The notes: generated by a model from the sequence alone, not told the origin. A stretch of 64,000 nt of DNA from Erpetoichthys calabaricus (GCF_900747795.2 NC_041402.2:158921345-158985344), one strand, 5' to 3'. Shown: positions 1 to 13,870, counted from the stretch's first letter. Made by a program: numbers and translations.

Positions 1-92
1 ACATACAGTATTTTCAATTGACTGTGATATTGAAAGAAGAAAAAGTGTCCACCCATACATTTACTGAATTCACATAATTCAGTTTTGGGAAG

Positions 93-420
93 GGCAACAC
101 AGTGAATAAGTGGTTATCACTGCTCTCGCAACAGTCAAATGTCCTGAGTTCAAGTCTGACACATGGTTGCCGTTTCATGTGAAATTTACATTCTTATCAT
201 ATAGGCAGATGTTTTTCTCAGTGTACTTCTACATTCTTCTCACATGTCAAAGATGTCCATGTTTAGATGCACTGGGGATTCTAAACTGGATCTTAGTGAG
301 GGTGTGTCTGTGTGTGTTCATATGTAAGCCCTTAAATGGACTGGTGTCCGTCCAGGATAGGTGCAGGCATGCACCTGACGTTGCCTAGATATACACCAGA
401 ATTGCAAGCCCAGAACTAGA
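93..420 (+). mobile_element. degenerate V-SINE-like copy
   Basis: GGGCAACACAGTG resembles the tRNA-like head. TGTCAAAGATGTCCATG and the GTGTGTCTGTGTGTG, TGGACTGGTGTCC and CCAGGATAGGTGCAGG blocks follow the order of the better copies at 6335 and 10536. Confidence 0.6.
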
Positions 421-1279
421 TTAAATAAGTTTGAGGGTATTATTTCAATTTTAAGGGAAAAAAATATAACCAAATGTAATTTTAGAAATCTTGATGCTTG
501 ATTTTATAATTTGTTAACCTCTATTGTTTACCATTTTTCCAGTTATGAGTAAGAATTATGACTTGCTTGGACAAAGAGAGCAAAATCAAACTTCACTAAC
601 CGCAACACAAACATATAATTGAGGATAACACTAATGCCAGCATGTTATCTAAGATATTATGGACCTCCTTTTGGCTTCCATGATCTTGACACACTAGCAC
701 AGAATCTCCTCTGCCCCAGCAAACTAAGATAAAGTAGGGTAGGATTTCATGTTAAAATAAATTTTGCTGCAGGTAAACAGTATTCCCAAGGGTAGTAGTT
801 CATTTTTTCCTCCAAGATGAATGGCTATCTCATCTCCAGGCTGTAATGGTCCACAAATGTCTGGAGAGGTTGTATAAGTATTTGGGAAGTATGTTGGGCA
901 TCTGTCTAGGCTTTACAAGATGATAAAGTTCTTATGTACCCAGATTACTATGTGGAGACTGTGGCTTTGGGCATCAGTGCAGCAGAAATTCTAGTTGCAA
1001 CTGAAATGAAGTTTCTCCTTAAGTTCTTTTTGCCGAGGTCAGTGTGGTTTGCAAGTGCCCTTCTGACAAGTGTCTCTTGTTTTTTTTTCCTGAGGCCAGT
1101 AGTGATGAATAATACAATGGGCATATATTATTTGTGAAAGCTCTGTTGTCAAATGCAATAATCAAAAATATATGGAAAGTCCAACCCCGATATTTAGTTA
1201 TATACTTTTTTTTTCATATTAATCTTAATTATAGACATCTTTATTTATTAATTGATTTTATGCATTTGTTTTAATGTTA
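421..1279. other. CFAP45 intron sequence, nothing recognised
   Basis: This is AT-rich with no convincing exon, repeat end or RNA gene. The 67-codon open frame at 934-1137 lacks any recognisable feature. Confidence 0.5.
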
Positions 1280-1345
1280 AGATGTTTGTGTGTATGCTTT
1301 AACACTGTAAAGCAATTCTTGGGACCAATAAAGTATTTCATATGT
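1280..1345 (+). mobile_element. 3' tail of a LINE
   Basis: CACTGTAAAGCAATTC followed by GGGACCAATAAAGTATTTC matches the common fish LINE tail, as at the end of the element at 12476-13870. Only the tail is recognisable. Confidence 0.45.
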
Positions 1346-1546
1346 TGCCTTTTACATCAATCTGTTCATTCAAATACACATTGAATTAATTCATTTTTTG
1401 TTGATCACAGCCATGGGCTAATATGATGGAAAGTACAGTGCCTCGGAGACAATTGTCACATCTCTGCTTCAATTGCATTGACTAAATTACAAGTAATGAA
1501 ATGAAACAGTGTGCACCCTAAAAATCCTTATATTGTTTGTGTTTAG

Positions 1547-1660
1547 GAGCGTGACGCTGAATTTGAGGCAGAGCAGGAACGCATAAAAAAGGAAAAGGAG
1601 AAAGAAGTGGCCCGTCTGAGAGCATTGCAAGAGCGGGAGCGGGATCATCGGGCTGAACAG
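1547..1660 (+). CDS. CFAP45: CFAP45 coding exon (first seen here)
   Basis: This exon has 114 bases, 38 whole codons, from ERDAEFEAEQ to DHRAEQ. The acceptor follows the pyrimidine-rich TTTGTGTTTAG, and the donor is CAG|GTGAAA. It is coiled-coil sequence dominated by Glu, Lys and Arg. Confidence 0.9.
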
Positions 1661-4600
1661 GTGAAATAGTAAAATAATTTATGCTGAAAAGGAGATTTCC
1701 GTGATGCACATTTTGATCATTTGAAAATTGCTTTTAATGGTATTTGATAGCATGATAAAATTGTTAAGATTTATTTAAATATAATTCACTGAGCTAACAT
1801 GGCACATAACACTTATTTAAAGTAGATTGCCTTTATTTTGCCTGTTATAAATGGCTGTGGCTTCATGTTACCCCTAAATATCCATCAGAGACACCAGTAT
1901 CCATGAATACAAACTGTAAAAAGGCCCCTTCCTCCTTACCTGTGAGCCATTATGCTCTTGTTACCACATCCTAGGTTGGTATTCTTGGGCCAATACCTGG
2001 TCCCATTTTGATCAATGGCAAATTAACATTTGAGATCAGGATATACTGTACATCAGAACTACCTACATACCCAGACCCCATTGCTTTCTGGACACTTCTG
2101 GGCATGATGTTGGGCACTAACTAACAAAATTACTTGGCCGGTCCACATTTTTGACCACTATGTGAACTTGAGCAAGTCACTTACCTTTGCCATGCTTCAC
2201 CTGAAAATATATACAGTATATACAGTGTATATAAAAAAACAATTCTGGGACATCATTCACTCATATCAGGTGATGCCCTGCATGGACAGTGGTTTGCCCT
2301 TGCCTAAGGTAGAATATGTAGTGATATAACATTCAGAGTGTGACCTCCCACTGATCATAGTCCATGGAGTTTGCACGCTGTTCCCATGTGTGCACTGAGT
2401 TTTCAGCAGGTACACCAGTTTTCTCTCCACATCAACAAAAACATGCAGGTTAGATTAACTGGCAGCTTGAAACTAACCCTGTGCAAGTGTGGATTTGTGT
2501 GTGTGCATGCCCTTCGATGGACTGGCAATTTGTCTGAGGCTGGTTCTTACCTTGTGCCAATTAATACTTCAGCCTATGTATCCTATACAACATAAATTTG
2601 AATTAAGCAGGATTGATAGCATATGCACGTATAATGATCTTGTAAACTACCTTAGGTAATGGTGTTTAAAAATTTTATAAATATATGTACCCCCATAGTT
2701 CTGTTTTGGCATCTTCAAATCCAAGGTCTGCTTACCACACATTGTGTTGAAGTAAACACCCCGGGGGCACTCCCTGTCTGAGGCCAGTTACTGGGGCCCC
2801 ATACTGTCCTGATACTTCTGGCACCACATTCCGTGTTAGTTCCTGCCTTGCAGCCTCTGCTTCTAGGATAGGCAGTGGCCTCCCATGACTCTTCAGTGAA
2901 TTAAACAAGTTTGCGAATGTGTGCTAAAATAAAGCAACAGACTCACCTTGGACTTCATCAAAAGGGAACTATACAATGTGAAAATGATTGATGAAACATT
3001 AAGCATTAACACTTTGAAATAACAGATCTCATCATTTTGCCCAGGATGCACTTCGAGCTCGCAGAAGCCAGGAGGCAGCAGAAAGAGAGTGGCGCCGAAA
3101 AGAAAAAGAGCAGGCACTGAAAAAAGCCGAGGAGGATGAAAGGCTGAGACTAGCACGGGTGGAACAGGTGGCTCACAAAGAACATGTCCATGCTATTCTG
3201 GCAGCGAGAGAGAGGGCCGAGTTTGAGAGAGTGATCAAGTATGTGTCTGATATAAATATTAAACTATGGCTTGGTGATTTTTTTTTATTCTTTATACATT
3301 CTTTAGTTGCTGATCTAGTTCAAATAAAAGTTATAGAGGTGCATAAATAATTAACTACTCAGCCACAGGATACTTCATATAAAACATGCATTCTGACACC
3401 CTAGGCAGGGTTTGTTTCTGCCTTTGGCCTGAAGCTGCTGGCCCGACCTAGACTAAGCATGGATGTATTAATGAATCCTGGATCTATCACCATACCTATG
3501 AGGTGTGTTAGTATGTACAGTATTTTTCAAGCAGAGATTCTATGCTGTTTCTACCAACCAATGACAGAGGCTTAGTCCTGCCGGCAATAGATTCCTAGAT
3601 ATTTAGATGGCATGGAAGGCAGTGTGGGGTCATGGTTAAGGCTTTGGACTTCAGACCTCAAACCCTGAGGCTGTGGGCTCAAATCATAATACTGACACTG
3701 TGTGGCCATAACCAGGTTGCTTCATCTGCCTGTACTCCAACTGGAAAAACAAATGGAACTGAAATGTTGGATAAAGGCATTAGACAAATAATAAGAAATA
3801 ATTCATATAAAATGTAAAAAGCACCTATTGCCATCATGATGTCCGTGTGCCTGTTTGTTTCCACAAAACAACTTTTCTTCTAGTAAGTCAATTTCATTGA
3901 AATTTAGCACACATACTCATCAAAGAAATAATTGGGACAGTTCAGTTTTCATTGAGTTATCTAAAATAGGGTGCACAGTACACATTTTTTAAATTTGAAA
4001 ATCATTTAAAAAGTACTGGTAAAATTGTGAAATTAAAGAATTCAAGAATTTAGTGTTTCAAATTTACCTTGAAAAGGGCTATTTCAACTTGTATGCTTTT
4101 AAATGTTGCATTTTTACATGTCCAATAGCCGTTCCAGATGGCAAAAAAGACCATGTCTCCAAATACACCATCACATCACTGGCTTGTATGTATCTGTGCA
4201 ACATAAGTTTACTTTTACTGCTGCTGGAAGTTGTTCCATGTAAAATATATGATCTTTGTAAACATAAAAAAATGCATGCAAGGAAAGCAAAAAGAAACTT
4301 ATCATATCTAGAATTGAAGGGAAATGGATCTTCTTAAGTCTGGCTCTGTCAGTCATTATGCATACAGTGAATAAACATGATGGTACACTAAAAACAGCCT
4401 CATTATAACGATTCCGCGTTTAACTGACACTTTAATTGATCCATCATGCTCAGTTGCAACCAACAATATCAGCCTGGGACTAACTCGTCATTGGGTAATA
4501 CTTTCTAAAATTTTGATTTTTAAGAAATATGGAGAACAGTTAACCATACACCTTCTTTAACCAACAACTTAGAACAGTAAATGCAATTTTTGTATCCTCA

Positions 4601-5787
4601 TCATTAGAATCTGGTGTCAGTGAAAGCTATTCCAACCATCTCAAGCTTATTTGGGCTCAACAAATGGGCTCCTAATACTGGTAACTACATTCTTTTATTA
4701 CTGTTATTTTTGCATATGACTCATTGGTACAAAAAAGTAATATTCTGCCTCTTTAATTAAGTAAATAAACAAAAATTTTAAATCCTTCAACTTTCAAAGT
4801 TGTTACATAAGTCCGAGATATGCCTGAATGTTTCATCATATATTTTTTATTAATTTGTTTAGTATGCAGTGACAGTGAGTAGTATCAACTTTATTGGTCC
4901 CTTAACTAGGATACTGTATGCCTCATTGTACCACAGGACCACAGTTACTTTCTGTTGGACACTCAATATAAAGTCAATCAGTTAATCAGCACACATGCCC
5001 AGTCACTTTCTGAGTGTAGTTTGTACGTTCGCCCCTTTTCTTCATGGGTTTTGTTCCAGGTATTTCTATTTTCCTCCCACATCCCCAAGGACATGTGTTT
5101 GGATGACTGATGATTCCAAACTGATTCATGTTGAGTGTGAGTGTTTGAAAGGGTGGGACATGAGATGGGATGGAACATTATGTCATGTCATGTTATGTTA
5201 AAAAGATTCCCTGTCCAAGGTTGGATTTTGCCTTGTTTCTAATGCAAACTCTGGATGCCTGAAACCTAAAATTTGATTTGGTTAGTTTAAAGAAAGGATG
5301 GACAGACATAATAAAAAGTGTTTTGTATTAAAATCTGGAATTGTATTTTTTTCTGAATGCATATGACTTATGATACTTTCATACCTACAGAGCTCAACAA
5401 GAAGAAATTGCTCGGGAAAGAGAAAAAGAAGAGAAATTGAAGAAAGAACAACTGTCATATTCAGATATGGTGAGGCAGCAGATCAGAGAGAAAGAAGCTC
5501 GGACAGTAAAGCATCGGATTGAGGTCTTTCAAGAGGTAGAGAAAATGAGAGAAGAAGCCAGGAACAGACAGGCGCGTCTCAGTGAGATAAAGATCAAGAA
5601 ACTCAATGAGCTCAGGTGAGAAAAATGGAGATAACATTTTGTACCTCAAAGTGAGCAAGTGGAATATACATTTTCAAAAATGATTTAACTTATTTTTTAT
5701 TTATTTTTTAGAACTGCTGGTCTCCCTGAAAAATACTGCAATGAAGTTGAAAGGAAGGTCCACTTTGTACCTCCCATTGGCAACTAA
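1547..5787 (+). CDS. CFAP45: CFAP45 (CCDC19), C-terminal part, four exons
   Basis: Exons 1547-1660, 3045-3238, 5391-5615 and 5712-5787 join in phase to give 202 residues and a TAA stop; the 5' exons lie left of the window. The product is a highly charged coiled-coil protein rich in Glu, Lys and Arg. I recognise it from the run EREWRRKEKE, from VEQVAHKEH and from the ending LPEKYCNEVERK, all close to the vertebrate CFAP45 C terminus. In the family this is a microtubule inner protein in the B-tubule lumen of ciliary doublets, needed for normal ciliary and sperm motility. The human protein is about 551 residues, so a little over one third is seen here. All four acceptors are AG and all donors seen are GT, and no break is visible. 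Family assignment comes from recalled sequence; the function is family knowledge. Confidence 0.93.
2140..2590 (+). mobile_element. two SINE remnants in a CFAP45 intron
   Basis: GAGCAAGTCACTTACC near 2172 resembles the middle of a MIR-like tRNA SINE. At 2345-2580 blocks GGAGTTTGCACGCTGTTC, AACATGCAGGTTAGATT and GATGGACTGGCAATTTGTC follow the V-SINE order. Both are old and diverged. Confidence 0.55.
3045..3238 (+). CDS. CFAP45: CFAP45 coding exon
   Basis: This exon has 194 bases, 64 codons plus two bases, beginning DALRARRSQEA and ending FERVI. The donor is CAA|GTATGT. The split codon AA|A is completed by the next exon, which supports both junctions. Confidence 0.9.
3612..3830 (+). mobile_element. 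tRNA-derived SINE with L2-like tail, degenerate
   Basis: GTGGGGTCATGGTTAAGG looks like a tRNA A-box region and GTGGGCTCAAATC like a B box. CTGTACTCCAACTGG and GGATAAAGGCATTAG form the core and tail seen in fish MIR-like SINEs. Confidence 0.55.
3831..4989. other. CFAP45 intron sequence, little recognised
   Basis: AT-rich. A possible minus-strand LINE tail scrap (TTTATTGGTCCC) lies near 4890. Nothing else is supported. Confidence 0.4.
4990..5165 (+). mobile_element. degenerate V-SINE fragment
   Basis: The blocks GTTTGTACGTTCGCCCC, TTCCTCCCACATCCC, AAGGACATGTGTTTGG and GATTCCAAACTG match the V-SINE middle, in order, at low identity. Confidence 0.6.
5391..5615 (+). CDS. CFAP45: CFAP45 coding exon
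   Basis: This exon has 225 bases. It completes the Lys codon, continues AQQEEIARE and ends KKLNELR with the Arg codon split AG|A. The acceptor is CCTACAG and the donor is CAG|GTGAGA. Confidence 0.9.
5712..5787 (+). CDS. CFAP45: CFAP45 terminal coding exon
   Basis: This exon has 76 bases, from TAGLPEKYCNEVERK to the stop TAA at 5785-5787. The LPEKYC motif is the conserved tail of the family. The 3' UTR follows directly. Confidence 0.9.
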
Positions 5788-6218
5788 GAATGGAAAAACA
5801 GAGAGTAATACATAAAACTATTTGAAAAACAGAGAGTAATACATAAAACTATTTGTAGATTATATTTGTAGATTACCTGGTCCAAAGAAGGCTAATCAAA
5901 AAAGTTTTTAAGTATTTTAAATCTAAGGTGCAAAGTAAATTAAATTTTACATAAGTAATTCATTTATTTACTGCTCTTTAACTTGTTATGACCATAAATT
6001 GAATTAAGCAACTTTGAAGATGTTGTGCTATATTGTGCGCTTTCACCATACAGAATGAAAGCTTTCATGTCAATTTAAGGAAAAGAATTATTATTTTCCT
6101 GTTCTTCATAAACTAACCTTTAGACCACAAACAAATACACATTTTATGCATTTGTGTATTATAATAATGGCATAAACAACAAATAAACACTAAGTTTACA
6201 TGCACCAGTCTCAATAAA
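5788..6218 (+). promoter_or_regulatory. CFAP45: CFAP45 3' UTR with candidate poly(A) signals
   Basis: AATAAA occurs at 6182-6187 and again at 6213-6218, the first canonical signals after the stop codon. Either could end the transcript; the exact cleavage site cannot be read from sequence alone. Confidence 0.5.
5793..5856 (+). repeat. tandem duplication of about 32 bp in the CFAP45 3' UTR
   Basis: A unit containing AAAACAGAGAGTAATACA is repeated head to tail with essentially no mismatch. A shorter repeat, GTAGATTA, follows directly. This looks like recent replication slippage. Confidence 0.85.
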
Positions 6219-6334
6219 TCATATATGACGAAATTTTGCTTAAATGTACCCCTTTGAGTACTTAAAACAGAGATGATGGGTTGTTGGATAGGTCCCATAT
6301 CCCCATAGCACTTTAATAAATCAATGTATGGTTA

Positions 6335-6691
6335 GGCGGCACGGTGGCGCAGTGAGTAGCGCTGCTGCCTCGCAGTTGGGAGATCTGGGGACCTGGGTTC
6401 GATTCCCGGGTCCTCCCTGTGTGGAGTTTGCATGTTCTCCCCGTGTCTGCGTGGGTTTCCTCCGGGGGCTCCGGTTTCCTCCCATGGTCCAAAGACATGC
6501 AGGTTAGGTGGATTGGCGATTCTAAATTGGCCCTAGTGTGTGCTTGGTGTGTGGGTGTGTTTGTGTGTGTCCTGCGGTAGGTTGGCACCCTGCCCAGGAT
6601 TGTTTCCTGCCTTGTGCCCTGTGTTGGCTGGGATTGGCTCCAGCAGACCCCCGTGACCCTGTTCGGATTCAGCGGGTTGGAAAATGGATGG
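6335..6691 (+). mobile_element. V-SINE, full length, with target-site duplication
   Basis: The tRNA-like head GGCGGCACGGTGGCGCAGTG and B box GGTTCGATTCC are followed by the conserved V-SINE core (CCAAAGACATGCAGGTTAGG) and end in an ATGGATGG tail. The 11-bp duplication ATGTATGGTTA flanks it at 6324-6334 and 6692-6702, fixing both ends. It lies just past the CFAP45 poly(A) region. Confidence 0.93.
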
Positions 6692-6702
6692 ATGTATGGT
6701 TA

Positions 6703-6906
6703 AATACTGCTGCAAAACCTTTTGGTTTTGGGCTCTTTTATAGTCATAGTACTGGCTGTCCACAAGAGGGTGCCATTTGCACACTTTTTACAGTTGATAA
6801 GCCAGAATCGTCACTATCACTGGAATCGTACAATTTTTGTCATAAATAGCATCAGAAGCCCAACGCAACTTTAATTTTAATTTATAAAAACACACTAATA
6901 AATATG

Positions 6907-6937
<31 letters not shown>

Positions 6938-8776
6938 TGGGGGGTTTCCTAAAACATCTATTTTTGAAATGTGTTAGTGAATCAGAATGAGTTGGAATTC
7001 AGCACATATTCCATTTAGACCAAAGATATTCTCTTCCCTTACCTGTCACAAATGCCATTACTCTTCATTTTGTGTTACCTTGTTGAGGTGTGCAGACAAA
7101 CATATCTTGTGACAAGAAAACCCTGAAGATCCCTGGAAGAGGCCCTTAAGTCCTATTTTACACCAGACCACTCCATTTTTAATGTTTGAACAGTGGTCTT
7201 GTAACAGTCTCCATACTGAGGAGCATGGAGGTCAGAGGTCTCTGGGTCAGTGTATGGCATATTACATGAGTCTGTATAGGGAAGATCAATAATAATAATA
7301 ATACATTTTATTTATATAGCACCTTTCCCATGCTCAGTGACTTGGTTTCCTTAATTTAAATATTGTAGCTATGAGTTTCTCAAACTTCTTCCTCTTATTT
7401 GTCTATTTGATTGGTTAAATTAATAAATAAACTTTAGCAATGGGTTTAATTTACTTTATTAATTGAGCAATTAAGCCATCTAACTCAGTTTCATTACCCT
7501 AGAAGCTTTTCCTTATGAGTTTGTTTCTTTCTCAATTTCATGTATCAGTTTTTCTACACAATACAAATGATAATTAGGACTATTTTTAGATATTTAATTA
7601 CCAAAATATACCTACATCAGGAATTCACAACCTTTCAGGTTGGTCGGAGGTGTGTGTGTGTTTGGGGGATTATGTGGGGTGGGGTTGAATTCAGTGCCAG
7701 GCAACCCTGCCCCTCAAGGTGAGCCATCATTTCTTATGATGAGGAACTGTTTTGCAAACCTTCCTGAAAACAATTTAATTTTGCCATTATGGGTTATTGA
7801 GTGTAAATTGAAGGACAAAAATGGCCAGTGTATCCATTTAAAATTAAACCTACAACAATAAAGAGTGCAGAGAGTGAAGGGTCTAAATACTTCCTGAATC
7901 CATTATTTTTTGTACTGGAGTTATCCCACTTTTGCATTCTTTTTTGGACACCTATTTGTGCTTATCTTTTTTAGATTGTTTCATCAGCTGTTAGTTGATT
8001 GACCCCTACTGCAGTGTTCAATTTTCTCAATAACTGAGTAACAGTTGTTGTGACAGCAAGATCATGTTGGGAATGAATTGTACATATCTGTGAAATTGGC
8101 AAGTTTTAAGTTTAACATGAAAGGAGAAGTAAAGGAGCCTACAGAGGCATGGAAATAAAAATAGTGTACATAATCATGTACAATTTCAAGAATAACAGTC
8201 AAAAATGAAAAGTCACACCCATTTTTTTCCCCACTAATGATGAACTTAAATAATAGCCCAATTGCCGTGCTCTTACCCACACTTAAGCCTTACCCCCATC
8301 ACTCATTCGCTATGAGGTGCGTCTGCTGCTTACCCTTAGAAACGTCCAAACCCTTTGTCAGGGTGTAATGCTTACCTTGGAGATCAGAAACATGAGGCTA
8401 ATTCAAATTGCCACATTCTATTTGAAAAATGATACTAGTGAATCACCAGTCTGTCTAACTACAGTCTTAAAAATAAAGGTACCAGAGTGGTCCTTTAGAG
8501 AGATGTCATAATGGAACCACTTTTGGTTGCCTAAAGACTCATCCATGTGAAGGCTCCAGAGAGAACCTTTATATATTTAGATAAGTAACTGGCCCCTTGC
8601 AGTAATAAACGATGAACAGATTGTAACAGATTTGTGAAATACCAATGGGTCATGATTTTAAAAGGACTACTGGTGCATACAATAACACCAACTAAGTCCA
8701 GGTTTTCTTAGTCTGTTAGTGTCCTACTATGTAGTCTACCATACATTAGAGACTTACATTTTTTTTATACATAATA
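6703..8776. other. intergenic stretch with minor repeats
   Basis: A (TA)n(TG)n microsatellite is at 6905-6937. A minus-strand SINE/LINE tail resembling the one at 58090 (TTTATTTATATAGCACCTTTCC) is at 7300-7330 after an AAT run. The rest has no recognised gene or element. Confidence 0.5.
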
Positions 8777-9567
8777 CAGGGAGATTCACTCGAAAAAGGT
8801 CTTGAATATTCTGTTGTAACTCCCGTTAGGATGAAGCAATCTGAACCAATAAAATAAGCTATATACCTTGACGTATGTGTAATCGATTGCATTACACCCG
8901 ATGCTGGAAGTGGTTTCCATTTTCTGGCAGACACATTTCGACATGGCGCTCCATGTTCCTGAACTTATCGGCAAGTGTCTCTGGGGGAACAGCAGCAATT
9001 TCAAGTTGGATGTTTTCCTTCAAATCTTCCACAGTGCGAGGCTTGTTCCAATAGACTTATCCTTTGAGCATACTCCAAAGGAAGAAGTCTGGTGGTGTCA
9101 GATCCAGTGACCGTGGTGGCCAAAGCCCCTTTGAAATGACCCTATTGCTGAAGAAGGACTCAATGTCTACCATGCTCCATGCCGATGTGTGACACGTTGC
9201 TCCATCTTGCTGGAAGTAACCTTCCTTTAACTCACAATCATCCAGTTGATTCTGACATTGCTTAAACGAATTGGTGACCCAATAGGTTCGCACCATGAAG
9301 ACGCCCTGCTCAACACTGTACACCACCATCCTGATGAGAAGTCGAGTGACTGAGTGAAGGGGTACGGCCAGTATGCACCCAGAAACTGCAAATCGAGGTT
9401 AAATGTCGTGACAGCTGTCTGGCACCTACCTCATCGCTTCGATTCAGGGGCATCCGGGCTTGTTCGAAGCTCCATGTACTGAGGAGCACATTGCACGTTT
9501 CGTTTAGATAGCTTCATCCTAGCGAGAGTTATTACAGAGTATTCGGGGCCTCTTTCAAGTGAATCTT
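8777..9567 (-). mobile_element. Tc1/mariner element with internally deleted transposase
   Basis: Inverted ends match: GAGATTCACTCGAAAAAGG at the left and, reversed, AAGATTCACTTGAAAGAGG at the right. A TA flanks the left end. The - strand frame 9057-9329 starts MVVYSVEQGVFMVRTYW (transposase N terminus). It passes straight to the catalytic-domain motifs FQQDGATCHTS and PPRSLDLTPPDFFLW, so the middle of the transposase is missing. It cannot move by itself. The family is IS630-Tc1-mariner; the subclade is unresolved. Confidence 0.8.
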
Positions 9568-10497
9568 TTTCAAAGCGCAAAGAATATATGGAAAGTTTCC
9601 TTCTCAGAATGAAATATGTCTTTGTCAAGCAATAGCTCTAGGAAGAACTACACAACCCAGTAAAGAACCACAAAGTGCCGTACATTTTTTAAGAGTGTAA
9701 TTCAATGTAAGAGATGTCGGTTGGCGGGGACTGCAGTCAAAATTTGTATCTAAAAAACTCAGTCTTTTATTATAGCTTTTAATAGCTGACATAATCAATA
9801 AATACTGTTCTGAAAAACGAAACAGTATTCTATATTATTAAAAAGAAAGAAATGGGAAAAGTTGTCATTTAGGCTTTAGAGGCCAGACGAATCATAAACA
9901 ATGAACATTTTTAGTCCCAGCTCTACTTCTGTGTATTTATATCGCATTTCATGTCAAATACGGTAACTTTTTTGGAACATGAATTTACAATATGACATAA
10001 CTCTCAGATTAACACTTAAAACTTTTAAATTAAGAAAGAGTGCACAAATGCCTTTAAATGACAGAAAACGTTGGCTTTTCCAATGTACTTGTCATTGTAT
10101 TTGTGATAAAATAATAATACATAATATTTTGATTTTAACAAGTTACAAAACGTACACATATCCATAGTGTAACATTAGGGTGAGATGTATTGTAACTGTT
10201 TTGAAAGGTGGAGCGTTTTCTGCTACTAATTTTGTGATATATTGCCTAGTATTAGTTCATGCCAGTAGATGGTACTGTTTGTTTCATGAATAATTCCAAT
10301 AGGCTTTGTTTCTCTTGATTTATATTCTTTTGATTATTGTACGTTTGGCGCAATTTATAATATACAGAGTTCAGAAAAATAAACAGATTATTTTCCAGGA
10401 TATTTGTTAGAGTGGAACTCACTTCAATGCATAATAGTGGCAACGAGGAGCGGATCTGGGTGTGCTACTGCAAAAGAATCATAGCAAATTCGGAAAA
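9568..10497. other. intergenic, nothing recognised
   Basis: AT-rich unique-looking sequence without a supported gene or element. Confidence 0.4.
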
Positions 10498-10535
10498 TAA
10501 ATAAATAAATAAATAAATATATATATATATATATA
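10498..10535. repeat. (AAAT)n/(AT)n microsatellite
   Basis: Simple repeats lie directly at the 5' side of the SINE at 10536. Confidence 0.9.
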
Positions 10536-10917
10536 GGGCGGCACGGTGGCGCAGTGGGTAGCGCTGCTGCCTCGCAGTTGGGAGACCTGGGGACCTGGGT
10601 TCGCTTCCCTGGTCCTCCCTGCGTGGAGTTTGCATGTTCTCCCCGTGTCTGCGTGGGTTTCCTCCGGGCGCTCCGGTTTCCTCCCACAGTCCAAAGACAT
10701 GCAGGTTAGGTGGATTGGTGATTCTAAAATTGGCCCTAGTGTGTGCTTGGTGTGTGGGTGTGTTTGTGTGTGTCCTGCGGTGGGTTGGCACCCTGCCCAG
10801 GATTGGTTCCTGCCTTGTGCCCTGTGTTGGATGGGATTGGCTCCAGCAGACCCCCGTGACCCTGTGTTCGGATTCAGCGGGTTGGAAAATGGATGGATGG
10901 ATGGATGGATGGATGGA
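10536..10917 (+). mobile_element. V-SINE, full length
   Basis: It is nearly identical in layout to the copy at 6335: head GCGGCACGGTGGCGCAGTGG, B box GGTTCGCTTCC, core, GT-rich stretch and six ATGG tail units. It sits between AT repeats, so a target duplication cannot be told from simple repeat. Confidence 0.92.
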
Positions 10918-10918
10918 T

Positions 10919-10955
<37 letters not shown>

Positions 10956-10956
10956 C
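10918..10956. repeat. (AT)n microsatellite
   Basis: About 39 bp of nearly pure AT follows the ATGG tail of the SINE. Confidence 0.9.
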
Positions 10957-12475
10957 GGAATGGCATTATTAGGCCACGTTGAGGAGTTTGACATTTCCAA
11001 TCTGGCCTCATGAGATTCGTATGCAGAGAGACTGAACTTTTTTTTGGAAGCTAACAAAGTAACAGACACTGACCAGAAGCGTTAAGTGCTACTGAGTGTG
11101 ATTGGAAGTAAAACGTTTGAAACTGTTAGGTCGCTCATCTCCCCTGCTAAACCCAGTGACAGGTCGTATCAGGAAATTGTAACATTATTAAAAAATCATT
11201 TTGCACCCATCCCTTCAGAAACAGTTCAGCAATTTCATTTTAATAGGAGGAACCAAAAACCAGATGAAAGTATTGCAGCTTTCATTGCAGAACTTCGAAG
11301 GCTGTCTGAAAATTGCAATCTTGGTAACAGTTTGGATTCCTTGCTGAGAGACAGACTTGTATGCGGGGTCAGAGATGAGGCTCTTCAGAGGCGGCTCTTA
11401 GCAAAATCAAATTTAACCTTTGCCTTAGCTCAGGAAGAAGCACTTGCATATGAGGCTGCATCAGTACACTCAAAAGAAATACAGGAATCATCTATTAAAT
11501 TGTGCACATCGGACACCCATCAGCTGCAAAATAAAAACCCAAAAGCAAAGTCTTATTTCCTACACTCAGACACTTTGGACCCCGCTCAAGGAAATTGCAA
11601 TAGTTGTGAGGGGAATCATAGACGTGACGTTTGTCGTTTCAGAGAAGCTGTGTGTCATAAATGTAAGCGCCGTGGGCATCTACAGATAGTATGTTGTCAG
11701 GGGGCTTATCCAATGAAAGGCAAGCCAACAAGTGCATCTCACATAGTAGAACAAAGAGGCAGGGCAGCCGCAGAGAGTTTTAAAAATGGACATGATACAA
11801 GTGTCTATTCTGCAGAAATCATCAACAGTGTGGGAGCTTGTACAACCAGACACAAGACATATATACTTGTCACATTACAAGGAGTTCCATGCAGGATGGA
11901 AGTGGACTCAGGATGTGAGTATTCCTTAATCTCAGAGGAGACCTACCACACATTATGGCCAATGAATGCTCCTCCTGTGATATTCAACTTGTGGATTATA
12001 ACAAACAAAATGTTACTATGCTGGGTGCCTGCTCAGTGTAGGTACATTATAGGAAGGACAGAGGTTGTTTACGCCTTATTATTGCTAAGAGACAAAAGGC
12101 CAGTCTACTTGGTGGAGAGTGGTTTAAACCCTTAGGTATTCAGTTAACAGGAATACACAGCCTTGCCACAGACCTAATATAGTCAGTCCTGAAAGATTTT
12201 AGTTGTGTGTTTGAAGAGGGTTTGGGTAAATTTAAGGGTGCACCAGTTGTGATTCAGTTGAACCCCAATGTAGCACCCATACGTTTCAAACCAAGACCTG
12301 TTGCTTTTGCTCTCTGCCACAAAATAGAAATAGAGCTCAATCGTCTAGTGAAGCAAGGTGCACTAGTTTCAGTAACTCATCCCATTTGGGCCACTCCTAT
12401 TGTTCCTGTATTAAAACCGAATGGTGAGGTTCGAATATGTGCTGACTACAAATCCACAATTAATAAGGCATTAGG

Positions 12476-13870
<1,395 letters not shown>

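Noticed and set aside
9057-9329. Host gene on the reverse strand
   Set aside because: The frame is mariner transposase between matching inverted ends.
10465-11069. Long overlapping open frames on both strands
   Set aside because: They lie across a V-SINE and its simple repeats and recur at 6313-6849 and 18951-19353 with the same peptide, so they are SINE sequence without coding function.
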